From CAVYUC01 sp963771595 (GTDB taxonomy: Bacteria > Bacteroidota > Bacteroidia > Bacteroidales > Prolixibacteraceae): a stretch of 64,000 bases of DNA. The stretch is taken from NCBI GenBank assembly GCA_963771595.1, contig CAVYUC010000036.1:1-64000 (forward strand), in the 5' to 3' direction. Every line of letters starts with the position of its first letter. Positions within the stretch are counted from its first letter, which is position 1. This document shows, one piece after another, positions 25,010 to 34,096 of this stretch. Under the pieces are notes generated by a model that saw nothing but the letters and a program-made list of their open reading frames with translations, did no database searches and was not told the origin of the DNA. The translations under genes were made by a program, and so were the position numbers.

Positions 25010-26623
25010 ATGAACCACAGAAAATCCATATTTATTTTGCTTTTTTTAGTTTTGGGATTTTCTTTGGTGGCGCAAAACCGGAATTTTTCCTCCAACCTTC
25101 CATTGTTTTTCATCAATACAAATGGTGTCGAAATTCGGGACGAACCTAAAATTGTGGCCCAACTGGGAGTTGTCTGGAACAGGGATACTGCAACAAATTC
25201 AACGAACGGAGATTTTAATCATTACAACGGAAAAATAAGAATTGAAATTCGCGGTTCTTCATCGCAAATGTATCCCAAAAAATCGTATGGTTTCGAAACT
25301 GTTGATGCTGCAGAAAGTGACATGGATTTTCCGTTGCTTGATTTTCCGGAAGAAGAAGACTGGATTTTATATGCGCCTTATTCCGATAAAACTTTGATAC
25401 GAAACGTGCTTACCTTCACCCTTGCAAGATCGCTTGGAGATTATGCTTCACGCTGCCGGTTTGTTGAGCTTTTTCTGAATAATGAATATCAGGGCGTGTA
25501 TGTATTGATGGAAAAAATTAAGCGGGATAAAAATCGTGTTGATATTGCGAAACTAACCGCGAAAGATACAACCGGCGAGGATTTAACCGGCGGCTACATT
25601 TTTAAAATTGACAAACAAACCGGAAGCGGCGGAAGTGGCTGGTATTCGAAATATAAAAATGAACAAAATACTTTTACCTTTTATCAGTATGAATATCCCG
25701 CAGCCCGTGAAATTTTGGAGGTTCAGGCTGAATATATTCAAAATTATTTTCATGATTTTGAAAGTGCCATATACAACCGGGAATTCGACCCGGAAAACGG
25801 TTATCAGAAATACATAAATATTCCTTCATTTATCGATTATTTTATCATTAATGAACTGACAAAAAATATTGATGCCTACCGGCTGAGCGCTTTTTTTTAC
25901 AAGGATAAAAACGGTAAAATAAATGCCGGTCCGGTTTGGGATTTTAATCTTGCCTATGGAAACGCAAACTATTTGCTGGCCTGGGAAAAAAACGGCTTGC
26001 AGGTATATGCCGACCTGCAGGATGATATGTGGCAAATTCCATTCTGGTGGCGGCTTTTGGTTGGCGATAAAAACTTTTCTTCAAACCTGCGTTGCCGGTG
26101 GGACTCGCTGAACCAAACGGTACTTTCCACCGAAAGGGTGATAAATGTTGTGGACAGTTTAGTTGGCTTATTGGAAGAACCGGCAAAACGGAATTTTCAG
26201 CGTTGGCCGGTTTTGAATGAGTGGGTGTGGCCAAATTATTATGTGGGCTACGATTATTTAACGGAAGTAAACTGGTTGAAAAACTGGATTTACGAACGTA
26301 TGCGTTTGGTGCACCTTGCCATTCCGGGAAAATGCGGCAGCGACGAACCGGGTGAAAAAATTGGTTTTTCGGTTGGTGTTTTTCCCAATCCAATGCAATC
26401 GGCTTTGTATATCAAAACAACTTCCGACGTCAATCTGTCTTTGCAGGTTCAGTTGTTTAATGTGAGCGGGAATGTTGTTTTTAATGAAAAGTTGAGGATT
26501 TCACCCGGCGAACAAACTGTTTCGGTGAATGTTACCGGTTTGCCCGAAGGAATATATTTTTACCGGATTTTAAAAGGTGAAAAGCAGGAACAAACCGGAA
26601 AACTGGTAAAATTAAAGCATTAA
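25010..26623 (+). CDS. CotH kinase-family protein with T9SS sorting domain
   Basis: A 537-residue secreted protein. The start at 25010 (MNHRKSIFILLF) is chosen because an upstream in-frame ATG lies inside the terminator; 25004 is the alternative. A signal peptide is followed by a CotH-like region with IRGSSSQMYPKKSYGFE, a KIKRDKNRVDIAKL segment and the active-site-like GPVWDFNLAYGN (DFNL holds the metal-binding Asp of CotH kinases). The last 80 residues (VGVFPNPMQSALYIKT...GLPEGIYFYRILKGEKQEQTGKLVKLK) are a type A T9SS sorting domain, so the protein should cross the outer membrane. Substrate is unknown. Confidence 0.87.
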   Translation: MNHRKSIFILLFLVLGFSLVAQNRNFSSNLPLFFINTNGVEIRDEPKIVAQLGVVWNRDTATNSTNGDFNHYNGKIRIEIRGSSSQMYPKKSYGFETVDAAESDMDFPLLDFPEEEDWILYAPYSDKTLIRNVLTFTLARSLGDYASRCRFVELFLNNEYQGVYVLMEKIKRDKNRVDIAKLTAKDTTGEDLTGGYIFKIDKQTGSGGSGWYSKYKNEQNTFTFYQYEYPAAREILEVQAEYIQNYFHDFESAIYNREFDPENGYQKYINIPSFIDYFIINELTKNIDAYRLSAFFYKDKNGKINAGPVWDFNLAYGNANYLLAWEKNGLQVYADLQDDMWQIPFWWRLLVGDKNFSSNLRCRWDSLNQTVLSTERVINVVDSLVGLLEEPAKRNFQRWPVLNEWVWPNYYVGYDYLTEVNWLKNWIYERMRLVHLAIPGKCGSDEPGEKIGFSVGVFPNPMQSALYIKTTSDVNLSLQVQLFNVSGNVVFNEKLRISPGEQTVSVNVTGLPEGIYFYRILKGEKQEQTGKLVKLKH

Positions 26624-26632
26624 CAAAGTTCT

Positions 26633-27181
26633 TCAGACTTTCAGCTTTTCCTTGAAAACCTTTCTGAATTTTTCCACTTTTGGCGCAACCACAAACTGGC
26701 AGTAAGGTTGGTTTTTGTTTTTTTCGAAGTAGTTGAAATGATAATCTTCTGCAACGTAAAATACTTCGAATGGTGTTACTTCAGTAACTATCGGATCGTC
26801 ATAAACATGATCTTCTTCAAATAGTTTAATTACTTTTTCGGCTGTTTGTTTTTGTTCTTCGCTGTGATAAAAAATGGCCGAACGGTATTGTGTGCCAACA
26901 TCATTTCCCTGACGGTTTAAAGTGGTAGGATCGTGTGTCATAAAAAAGACCTGGAGTATTTCGGAAAACGAAACCACTTTCGGATCGAAAGTAACCTGCA
27001 CCACTTCGGCATGTCCGGTCCTGCCCGTACAAACTTCACGGTATGCCGGATTTTTTATATTGCCGCCGCTGTATCCGGGTTTAATGCCGGTAACTCCTTT
27101 TAAATCTTTGTAAACTGCTTCGGTACACCAGAAACATCCGCCGCCCAATGTCGCTTTTTCCAATTTTTCTTCGTTCTCCAT
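26633..27181 (-). CDS. msrA: peptide-methionine (S)-S-oxide reductase, cytoplasmic
   Basis: A 182-residue MsrA that reduces the S-epimer of methionine sulfoxide. The active-site motif is GGGCFWCTEAVY with nucleophile C16 and neighbouring C19. GHAEVVQVTFDP, DPTTLNRQGNDVGTQYRS and FYVAEDYHFNYFEKN are conserved. No signal peptide is present, so it should protect cytoplasmic proteins, in contrast to the exported MsrB-MsrA fusion at 47954. It converges with the CotH gene, with 9 bp between stops. Confidence 0.96.
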   Translation of the reverse strand: MENEEKLEKATLGGGCFWCTEAVYKDLKGVTGIKPGYSGGNIKNPAYREVCTGRTGHAEVVQVTFDPKVVSFSEILQVFFMTHDPTTLNRQGNDVGTQYRSAIFYHSEEQKQTAEKVIKLFEEDHVYDDPIVTEVTPFEVFYVAEDYHFNYFEKNKNQPYCQFVVAPKVEKFRKVFKEKLKV

Positions 27182-27306
27182 AACTCAATTGATTGTGGTG
27201 AAAAAACAAGAACAGAAAATTCCCGTTCGTTTCTTTTTTGAAAATTACTTACTCCTTCAACTTTAAAAAATGAAACAAAAGATATGGTTGGATGTTTTTG
27301 CAGACG

Positions 27307-27882
27307 CTAAATTCGGTGGGTTTGGTAGATAATAAATCCGTAAACAAAAAAACGCAGGATGCGAAACAATGCGTAACGCAGAAACTGTTTTCCGGGATAA
27401 TTTGATGCCCCGACCAGCATACTTGTTGCCGACCAGGGTAGCGGTGTTAATGCGGCAACAATAATTAAAAAAAGGCCGTATTTTCTCAGTTTCGGCGTCA
27501 GGTTTTTAAAAAACTTCTTTCTGAAATAGCGAAAAATAACGCGTTTGTACAGAAACTGGCCAACCAGAAAAGTTACATAACCCATGGCATACGAAATGCC
27601 TGCAAAAAATGCAATGTTCAGCCAGTAATGCGAATGCGAGGCTTTGTTCACTGCCCAAATCATAAAAAGTTCGGGTGGAATAATTCCGAAAAACAACTCC
27701 GACGTCCCATAAATGATGTAAATAATTTCGGGTTGTGCATAAAACCGCTCGATCCAAAGATCGGGGTTGTGCGAAAAAATAAGTTTTTTGAATAACAGAT
27801 AACCGGCAATTAATACACCAAGCCAGACCAAACCTTTTAGTCCGTTTCTGATTAGAAACCGCATTCTGGAACTGATTTTCAT
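27307..27882 (-). CDS. VTT/DedA-like membrane protein
   Basis: A 191-residue integral membrane protein with about four to five hydrophobic segments. GTSELFFGIIPPELFMIW and VAALTPLPWSATSMLVGASNYPGKQFLRYALFRILRF resemble the two conserved re-entrant regions of SNARE-associated/VTT (YqaA, DedA) proteins, some of which move lipids between leaflets. The match is by eye and the family assignment is moderate. It is separate from the cytochrome operon upstream (189-bp gap). Confidence 0.7.
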   Translation of the reverse strand: MKISSRMRFLIRNGLKGLVWLGVLIAGYLLFKKLIFSHNPDLWIERFYAQPEIIYIIYGTSELFFGIIPPELFMIWAVNKASHSHYWLNIAFFAGISYAMGYVTFLVGQFLYKRVIFRYFRKKFFKNLTPKLRKYGLFLIIVAALTPLPWSATSMLVGASNYPGKQFLRYALFRILRFFVYGFIIYQTHRI

Positions 27883-28071
27883 GGCGTTTTAACTGGTGGT
27901 AAATTTTAGTTTGAAATGTACAACAAAATAATTTAACCAAAAGTTTCAAAATAATTTGAACTTCTGTTTTCGGCTTTTAAATTATTGAAAATGAGTGTGT
28001 TTAATTTTTGGGTGATTTTCAGTTTGTTTGAAATCTAATTATTTAAAAATTTCTTAATATTTCATGTTTTT

Positions 28072-29400
28072 TTAGTTCCACGATTCCTGTAAAACATATT
28101 CCGAAATATCCGTTAACTGTTTATCGCTTAATTGCGGAAAACCTGTCATTGGCGGATAATCCTGCCGTTTTCGTCCTGGCGATTTTATCCAGTTTTTCAA
28201 TCCCTCTTTGTTATTTTTATAAATGGAAGCAGCTTCCGCCATCGATGGTCCAACCAATCGTGTTGTGGCAGCATGACAAACAGAGCAGTTGTTTTTGAAC
28301 AGAGTTTCTCCGGGTAAACTTTCACCTTCTGTAGTTTCCACTTGCGGCATTAACAGGTTTTCGTGCGCTTTTTTCACCGCGTCCCAATGTGCGGCAGTGC
28401 GTTCGGCTACCATTTGCTTGTGGGTTTTCAAAGCATTTTCGCGGTACAAGTGCCTGCCTGTCCCCATAAAAGCAACAATTAAAGTAAACATACCAATTAC
28501 GATATAAAACCGTTTCCCGGGGTTTTTATCTTCATGTAGCAGTTTCCACAGCTGGAACATTACAATGATGACAACTGTTACACCGCCCATTATCACCCAG
28601 AATAATCCCCAACTCACTCCTTTTCCGGGAAGGGTTAAAAACAGCAGCGGGCCAAAAATAAACTGAATACCAGTGGCAATCAGCGCGAGGTTGAGCATCT
28701 GTTTTTTAATTTCTGTTTTTGTGAGCGTACTGAATTTACCTTCAATGTTAAACGATTTTCTACCAAACCAAAATGCCAGAAATAAACCTGTAATTGCCAA
28801 ACAGGCTGTAATAAAATGGAAATAGCGCGGAAAAACATTTGGCAGTGTTAGTGCATCGGTAAAACCTTTAATTGCGCCCCATTTTTCTGGAAATAGCATT
28901 AGGTTGATGTTGGTTAAAAAAATGAACGGGATGAGCAGAAAACTAAAAACCCCAATTCCAAGGATGCCCAGGTGCAGGGTTTTGTTATCCGAAAGTCTGT
29001 CCCACGTGTATTTATGCAGGTAAACCAGCAGAAAAGCTAAGGTTACCCACGGAATAATGCCAATCCAGATGTTTCCGGTGAGTGCATTCGATGAGTAAAA
29101 ATAAATGGTGTACAGTACATTGATGGATAAAAGTGGCGCCACTCCCAGCACCACAGCCAGACTTTTGTTCACAGTAATGGTGTTTGCAATTTCTTTGGCC
29201 AGTTTATCGTAATCCTTATTTTTTCTACCTTGCCATTCGTACCAGAAGGTAAGAATTCCACCGCCAACCATCAGGTTTATAAACAGGATATGAAGCAGGA
29301 AAGAAAAAATAAGGATGAACACCAGCAATCCTTCCGGTAATGGCAAAGGCAGCGGAATATCTTTTGGAACCGGTACCTGCGTAATTATTGCACTTATCAT
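28072..29400 (-). CDS. CydA-like membrane protein with C-terminal cytochrome c domain
   Basis: A 442-residue protein with about nine membrane helices, then a class I cytochrome c domain (CSVCH heme site; PPMTGF supplies the likely axial Met). Helix I (FSFLLHILFINLMVGGGI) and the segment LPNVFPRYFHFITACLAITGLFLAFWFG align by eye with the heme-ligand histidine helices of CydA. The GRQPW motif present in the true CydA of this window is absent. It follows the other CydA-like gene by 18 bp, and the two probably form one membrane complex passing electrons to or from a c-type heme. Function is unknown; a terminal oxidase of the wider bd superfamily is one option. Confidence 0.72.
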   Translation of the reverse strand: MISAIITQVPVPKDIPLPLPLPEGLLVFILIFSFLLHILFINLMVGGGILTFWYEWQGRKNKDYDKLAKEIANTITVNKSLAVVLGVAPLLSINVLYTIYFYSSNALTGNIWIGIIPWVTLAFLLVYLHKYTWDRLSDNKTLHLGILGIGVFSFLLIPFIFLTNINLMLFPEKWGAIKGFTDALTLPNVFPRYFHFITACLAITGLFLAFWFGRKSFNIEGKFSTLTKTEIKKQMLNLALIATGIQFIFGPLLFLTLPGKGVSWGLFWVIMGGVTVVIIVMFQLWKLLHEDKNPGKRFYIVIGMFTLIVAFMGTGRHLYRENALKTHKQMVAERTAAHWDAVKKAHENLLMPQVETTEGESLPGETLFKNNCSVCHAATTRLVGPSMAEAASIYKNNKEGLKNWIKSPGRKRQDYPPMTGFPQLSDKQLTDISEYVLQESWN

Positions 29401-29418
29401 GGTTAATTGGTTTTCAGG

Positions 29419-30834
29419 TTAGTATTTAATTACTTTTACATTAACACCTTTTAATTGAGCGCCTTCCAGCACAGTTGGTTCTTTTTGCTGCATCGCAATA
29501 TATTTTGCAAGGGCATCCATTTCGGCATCATTCCCCGGAAAAGGCGGCATGTAGTACCGAACATTGTGTATTCCTTTCATATATGCTTTCATCGCCTCAG
29601 CATCAAGTGGTTTACCGGCGCCATACATTTTTTCAAACCGAACAACTACCGAATTAACACCATTGGTGGTGTGGCACCGCGAACAGGCCAGAATAAACAC
29701 TTCTTCGCCTGCCTGAGTTACATTTTCTTCAGTAATTTCGGATACAGCGGAGTAGGGAGAATTTTTCAACAAACCTTCCTGCTGGTACAGCGGATATTCT
29801 TCTTCCAGAATTCCATTGGCGTACATGTAATTTCCAATAACATACGGTTTTCTGATGAACTCCCGCAGCCGCTCAAAGGTTCCCAGAAAAAGGATGGACG
29901 CAAAAACCGGAATGATGAGTAAATGTTTTGGCAGCCGTTTTGGAGCGATGGTGCCGAGAATACTGACGGCAAAGCCAATTCCAACCACAATTTTAATAAC
30001 AAGAAGCAGTGATTTATACCAGTCCTGAAATTGCTGTGTGGCAAGTGCAACCGGAAGGTTTCCGATCATGGAACGCGGAATGTACCAGTAATAAATGTAG
30101 GCGCCAACAGCAGCAACGGGCATCCACAACAATATCCAGATGGAAATGTGCCTTAAAAATTCAGGTCGGATAAGGTTTTCTCTTTTTAATGAATAGGCCG
30201 TAATCAGCAACGCGACACAGCCGGCCATCATCATTGCAACTGACGTGCGGAAAATTAATTGCGGCAGGTACAAAGGATTTGTAAAACCGCTTAGCAGTGT
30301 TTTATGTTCCGTCCAGCTGCCGGGGTCCATCATAAATCCGAGAATGGCAACAATAATAGCCATTGTCAGCCACGAAAAAATACTAAGCCACATTCCCAGT
30401 AAAATATGTTTTCTTTTGCGCTGCGGCGAGCTGTTCGATTTTTTCCAGGTGAGGAAATAAATCATTATAAAAACCACTTCCAGCACAAAAATAATCCACT
30501 CGGTAAACCAGGCGAAATAAAACACACGGATTAGGCTGCCAAGTGAAGCCGGATTGGCCAGTGATGCGGCAAACCAGATTCCAACACCTGTTAAAGCGCC
30601 TAGCGTAGTTGTAATAATAAAAGCGGTAAACATGAGCTTGCGCGCCATTTCATCCCAGGCAGCGCCTTTTTCCTTATCGAATTTTTGTTTCTGATAACCG
30701 CGGAATTCAAGAATGGTGACCAGTGGTGCAAAACCAACTGCAAGGGCATGATTTATAATGACATGTAAAATTGCAATTACAGCAACCAGCATGCGGTTTC
30801 CCATAAAATCGAGGTGGAACAACGGAAAATCCAT
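29419..30834 (-). CDS. CydA-like membrane protein with C-terminal cytochrome c domain (upstream paralogue)
   Basis: A 471-residue protein of about nine helices with a C-terminal cytochrome c domain (CSRCH; YYMPPFPG for the axial Met). Helix I contains H24 and H29, as in CydA. The segment ALTGVGIWFAASL...FYFAWFTEWIIFVLEVVFIMIYFLTW matches CydA closely and keeps a Glu pair (E112, E119) with the same spacing as WEGTAFFLE in the true CydA encoded at 60306. The position equivalent to the second heme b histidine seems to be arginine (LIFRTSVAMMMAG), and GRQPW is missing, so it is not an ordinary quinol oxidase. It is the first gene of a two-gene operon. Confidence 0.75.
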   Translation of the reverse strand: MDFPLFHLDFMGNRMLVAVIAILHVIINHALAVGFAPLVTILEFRGYQKQKFDKEKGAAWDEMARKLMFTAFIITTTLGALTGVGIWFAASLANPASLGSLIRVFYFAWFTEWIIFVLEVVFIMIYFLTWKKSNSSPQRKRKHILLGMWLSIFSWLTMAIIVAILGFMMDPGSWTEHKTLLSGFTNPLYLPQLIFRTSVAMMMAGCVALLITAYSLKRENLIRPEFLRHISIWILLWMPVAAVGAYIYYWYIPRSMIGNLPVALATQQFQDWYKSLLLVIKIVVGIGFAVSILGTIAPKRLPKHLLIIPVFASILFLGTFERLREFIRKPYVIGNYMYANGILEEEYPLYQQEGLLKNSPYSAVSEITEENVTQAGEEVFILACSRCHTTNGVNSVVVRFEKMYGAGKPLDAEAMKAYMKGIHNVRYYMPPFPGNDAEMDALAKYIAMQQKEPTVLEGAQLKGVNVKVIKY

Positions 30835-31231
30835 AGTTAGCGTTTTTTGTTTTTCAAAATATACTGATATTTTCCTGTTTTCTGATAAAAAAAAATCAAC
30901 TTTTTTATGTTTTTTATTGAACCATGTTGCAATTGTTTTAGTGTGTTTGTTGTTTTGCCTTTAAATTACACGTCCCTAAATTTATACAATGAACAGGAAG
31001 TAAAATTCGCAGTAAATTTTGAAATATACTTGAAAAACAGCCGTTTTAGCTGTTCCTTTTTCTCCGGTTTTCATGAAAATTATACACACTCCACACTGTG
31101 GATTTCTACAGATAAGTTAAAATATACTTGTTGGTTAATTTGATTTGTAATATTTTATTATTGTCTGATTATAAGTATTTTACTTTGCATTGAAGAGTTG
31201 TGTGTCCTTTTTTTGGCACAGAATTTTCCTA
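30835..31231. other. AT-rich divergent intergenic region
   Basis: This 397-bp stretch separates the CydA-like operon (leftward) and the amidohydrolase gene (rightward). It is AT-rich with short T and A runs and contains no convincing gene, RNA or terminator. TTACTTTG-like sequence at 31179-31187 is a poor -7 candidate for the rightward gene. A TTG at 31190 opens a longer amidohydrolase frame, judged unlikely. Confidence 0.4.
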
Positions 31232-32074
31232 ATGCCAGGTATGTTAAACTTTTGGCACAATATAGATTTGGAAGCCAGTCCGTTACTGGCAACGGCAATA
31301 CACAACGGGCACAATGTTCGCCCCGAAGCTGCAGAATATCTGGCAATTAACGAGTTAGACCGGCTGCGTGAAGAAGATGCATGTACCGGATTTTTTACCG
31401 ATATCGCTCCAAGCCGGTTTATCATTCACACGTCGCGGTTTGAAGTGGATGTAAACCGGCCGCGCGAAACTGCGGTGTACCGTTTTCCTGAACAATCGTG
31501 GGGATTGAAAGTATGGCAGGATAATGTACCGGAGCAGGTATGGGAAAATTCGTTGAAAGAATATGATGAGTTTTACAGTTGGTTTCGGCAGCAGGTGGAT
31601 GCTTTTGTGGAAAAATCCGGTTTCATTATTATTTATGATATTCATTCGTACAACTTCAGGCGCGAAAACAGAGAGTTTGGCGATAATCCGCTGAAAAATC
31701 CGGATATTAATGTTGGCACCGGTACGCTGAATCCCAGATGGGCGCCGGTTGTCGAACATTTCAAAAATCGACTTCGGAATATCGATTTTTTGGGAAGCCA
31801 TCTTTCGGTTGAAGAAAATGTGAGATTCAAAGGCGGATACCTTTCAGAATGGGTGCATAATAATTATCCGGAACAAAGTTGTGTGCTGGCCATCGAATTT
31901 AAAAAAATATTCATGGATGAATGGACTGGCGCCGTGAACATTGAAAAAATAAAAGCTCTGAAAGAAGCTTTAAATGAAACAGTTCAGGGTGTTTTAGTTG
32001 AAGCCGGCCGACTCCGAAAAATTCATTTATCACCTTTCAGAAAACTCCGCGCCTATAAGAAAACAAACAGGTAA
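31232..32074 (+). CDS. N-formylglutamate amidohydrolase family protein
   Basis: A 280-residue zinc amidohydrolase-like protein. The ATG at 31232 (MPGMLNFW) is chosen over the TTG at 31190; 31241 is also possible. Family features are TAIHNGHNVRP, SRFEVDVNRPRETAVY, YDIHSYNFRR and LGSHLSVEENVRFKGGYLSEWV, the histidines likely binding metal. The classical enzyme releases formate from N-formylglutamate at the end of histidine degradation, but no hut genes are present here. It precedes the DUF1704 peptidase gene by 40 bp and probably shares its message and pathway. Confidence 0.85.
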   Translation: MPGMLNFWHNIDLEASPLLATAIHNGHNVRPEAAEYLAINELDRLREEDACTGFFTDIAPSRFIIHTSRFEVDVNRPRETAVYRFPEQSWGLKVWQDNVPEQVWENSLKEYDEFYSWFRQQVDAFVEKSGFIIIYDIHSYNFRRENREFGDNPLKNPDINVGTGTLNPRWAPVVEHFKNRLRNIDFLGSHLSVEENVRFKGGYLSEWVHNNYPEQSCVLAIEFKKIFMDEWTGAVNIEKIKALKEALNETVQGVLVEAGRLRKIHLSPFRKLRAYKKTNR

Positions 32075-32114
32075 AAACTAATGTTACCTAAATAAAGAGG
32101 CAAGAAATATTGAT

Positions 32115-33995
32115 ATGGAAAAGGTTTTAAAAGGAAATGAATTTGAAATGCTTGAAGATCAACTGGATGAAGATGGAAGAATCCATTTTCAACTAAATGG
32201 TTCAGGTGTAATCCATATCGAACGAAAACTGCCTTTTATGCTGGTTTACAGGCCATCGGAAGAAAATGTGAAAGATGTTGTTTTTGAGAATATTGTTAAA
32301 AATGAGGCGTCGTATATAATTTGTGTCGAGGAGCAGTATCAGGAATACCGGCATCTGGTAAAAAAAATAGTCAAAAAGTTATCGGATGAGTTTGGCGCCT
32401 TTTTGCTTTTCGAAATCTGGCCCGATACAAATGCGGCAGTTTCGGAACTGAATACGGCAGGTTTTGAACTATTGGGCCCTGCCGATTTTCTTCCAAAAGC
32501 GGTAACCTCAGTTAAAGATTATATTGCCGGAATGGACCTGGCCGGGTTGATTCCACTTGTCAGTCTCCGCAATTCGGAAGAAAGGTGCCCCGAAAATTTT
32601 CAGCCCCTGCTCGATAAAAAATCGCTTAAACAACTGGAATGTTTGCTTCTGGGATTAAAAATGGAACCCTTTTATATGGATCCCGAAACCGGAAGTATTT
32701 ATCCGTTGCTGAGCCGTAGGTTGTATTCCGAATTTTCGAAAATGGTGAAAAAACTGGTGTACGATTTCGTGAAAGTACAAACAAGCCATAAGTTTTCAGG
32801 GTTTCAAAGTCTTGCAAAACGTGAATTAAAAAACGATGTATGGAAAATTGACAAAGAACTGGTTGATATTGACAATCAGATTCATTTTTTAATGCTGGTT
32901 TCACCGGTAAACACAAAAAAAGCCTGGAAAGAATTTAAGGAAAGCGGCTACCGGAAACAACCGGTTTTTCACTACCGCATGATGCCAAGCGATCCGGAAC
33001 TGTTAAAAAGAACATTGTACAATATTCGGATTGAAGATATTGATGATCCTACCCTTGGATTTTTATTTCGCGAAAAACGTTCGGAAGTGGATAAAATGCT
33101 TACCATGCTGAACGAAAGGGAATCAAAGGATTTTTTCTATGGAAGTCTGCAGCTTTTTGGCACAGTGAATAATAAATTACTGACAGTTGCCCGCGAGATT
33201 CTTGAAATTTTCCCGGCAGGAGAACCAACCAATAAAAAGGAGCAGGAATATCTGAATACCGAAGAATTTGCACAACTGGCAAAACAGGAATTGAAAACCC
33301 TGCAAACACAGTGCGAAGATATTTGCCCGAATGTGGAAATTAAAGACACCATTGATAACATGATGGTGAACAAAGGGGTTTTAAATATTCCGAGCAAAAC
33401 CAAAGTTGCCAAAGACCGTGCAAACGCCCTGATTCAGCACGAAATTGGAACGCACGTGGTAACATATTATAATGGTAAAAGTCAGCCTTTGCAGCTGTTA
33501 AGCAGCGGAATTCCCGGGTACGAAGAGTTGCAGGAGGGAATTGCCGTTTTGGCCGAATATTTAAGCGGCGGACTTGGAAAGGGGCGAATGCAGGTTTTAG
33601 CGGCGCGGGTAATTGCGGTTGATTCTCTTGTCAATAATAACGATTTTGTAAAAACTTTTGAATTGCTGAAGGATGGATTTCACTTTCCGCCCCGCAAGGC
33701 ATTTTTTATTACCACCCGCGTTTACAGGGGCGGAGGATTAACAAAAGATGCCATTTACCTCAGAGGTTTACTGCAGTTGATCAATTATCTGAAAGAAGAT
33801 AATCCACTTGAACCTTTGTTAATCGGGAAGATAAAACAAAGTTATTTGCCGGTAATTAATGAATTGATTTCGAGAAGAATTTTAAAACCATTGAAAATAA
33901 AACCAACATATTTATCCAATCGTGAATCTTTGCAAAAATTATCGAAAATAAAAGAAATAGAAAGCGTTACTGATCTTGTAAACACGGAATTATAA
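32115..33995 (+). CDS. QEGLA-motif (DUF1704) metallopeptidase-like protein
   Basis: A 626-residue protein of the DUF1704/TIGR02421 family, annotated elsewhere as flavohemoglobin expression-modulating QEGLA protein. The C-terminal half carries the metallopeptidase motif HEIGTH (H442, E443, H447; HExxxH) and 25 residues later LQEGIAVLAE (Q473-E474-G475). Eukaryotic relatives include the tubulin-tyrosine carboxypeptidase MATCAP, so carboxypeptidase activity is a reasonable inference. No signal peptide is visible, so it is cytoplasmic. The N-terminal 250 residues have no motif I recognise. It lies between an amidohydrolase and an ATP-grasp ligase. Confidence 0.85.
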   Translation: MEKVLKGNEFEMLEDQLDEDGRIHFQLNGSGVIHIERKLPFMLVYRPSEENVKDVVFENIVKNEASYIICVEEQYQEYRHLVKKIVKKLSDEFGAFLLFEIWPDTNAAVSELNTAGFELLGPADFLPKAVTSVKDYIAGMDLAGLIPLVSLRNSEERCPENFQPLLDKKSLKQLECLLLGLKMEPFYMDPETGSIYPLLSRRLYSEFSKMVKKLVYDFVKVQTSHKFSGFQSLAKRELKNDVWKIDKELVDIDNQIHFLMLVSPVNTKKAWKEFKESGYRKQPVFHYRMMPSDPELLKRTLYNIRIEDIDDPTLGFLFREKRSEVDKMLTMLNERESKDFFYGSLQLFGTVNNKLLTVAREILEIFPAGEPTNKKEQEYLNTEEFAQLAKQELKTLQTQCEDICPNVEIKDTIDNMMVNKGVLNIPSKTKVAKDRANALIQHEIGTHVVTYYNGKSQPLQLLSSGIPGYEELQEGIAVLAEYLSGGLGKGRMQVLAARVIAVDSLVNNNDFVKTFELLKDGFHFPPRKAFFITTRVYRGGGLTKDAIYLRGLLQLINYLKEDNPLEPLLIGKIKQSYLPVINELISRRILKPLKIKPTYLSNRESLQKLSKIKEIESVTDLVNTEL

Positions 33996-34061
33996 ATGAA
34001 AAACAGTGAATGAAATTTTCAATGCCAGGTAAATATTTAAAGGACAAAAAGTAAAAAATTG

Positions 34062-34079
34062 AGCGGAATAATTTCCGCT
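34062..34079 (+). terminator. hairpin between DUF1704 and ATP-grasp genes
   Basis: A perfect 7-bp stem (AGCGGAA / TTCCGCT) with a TAAT loop is preceded by an A-rich tract and followed by TTAAAT. It may be a weak terminator or attenuator that lowers expression of the downstream ligase gene. Confidence 0.45.
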
Positions 34080-34096
34080 TTAAATAAATAATAAAC

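Noticed and set aside
31190..31231. TTG start of the amidohydrolase frame
   Set aside because: The added 14 residues have no family similarity, and an ATG follows at a better position.
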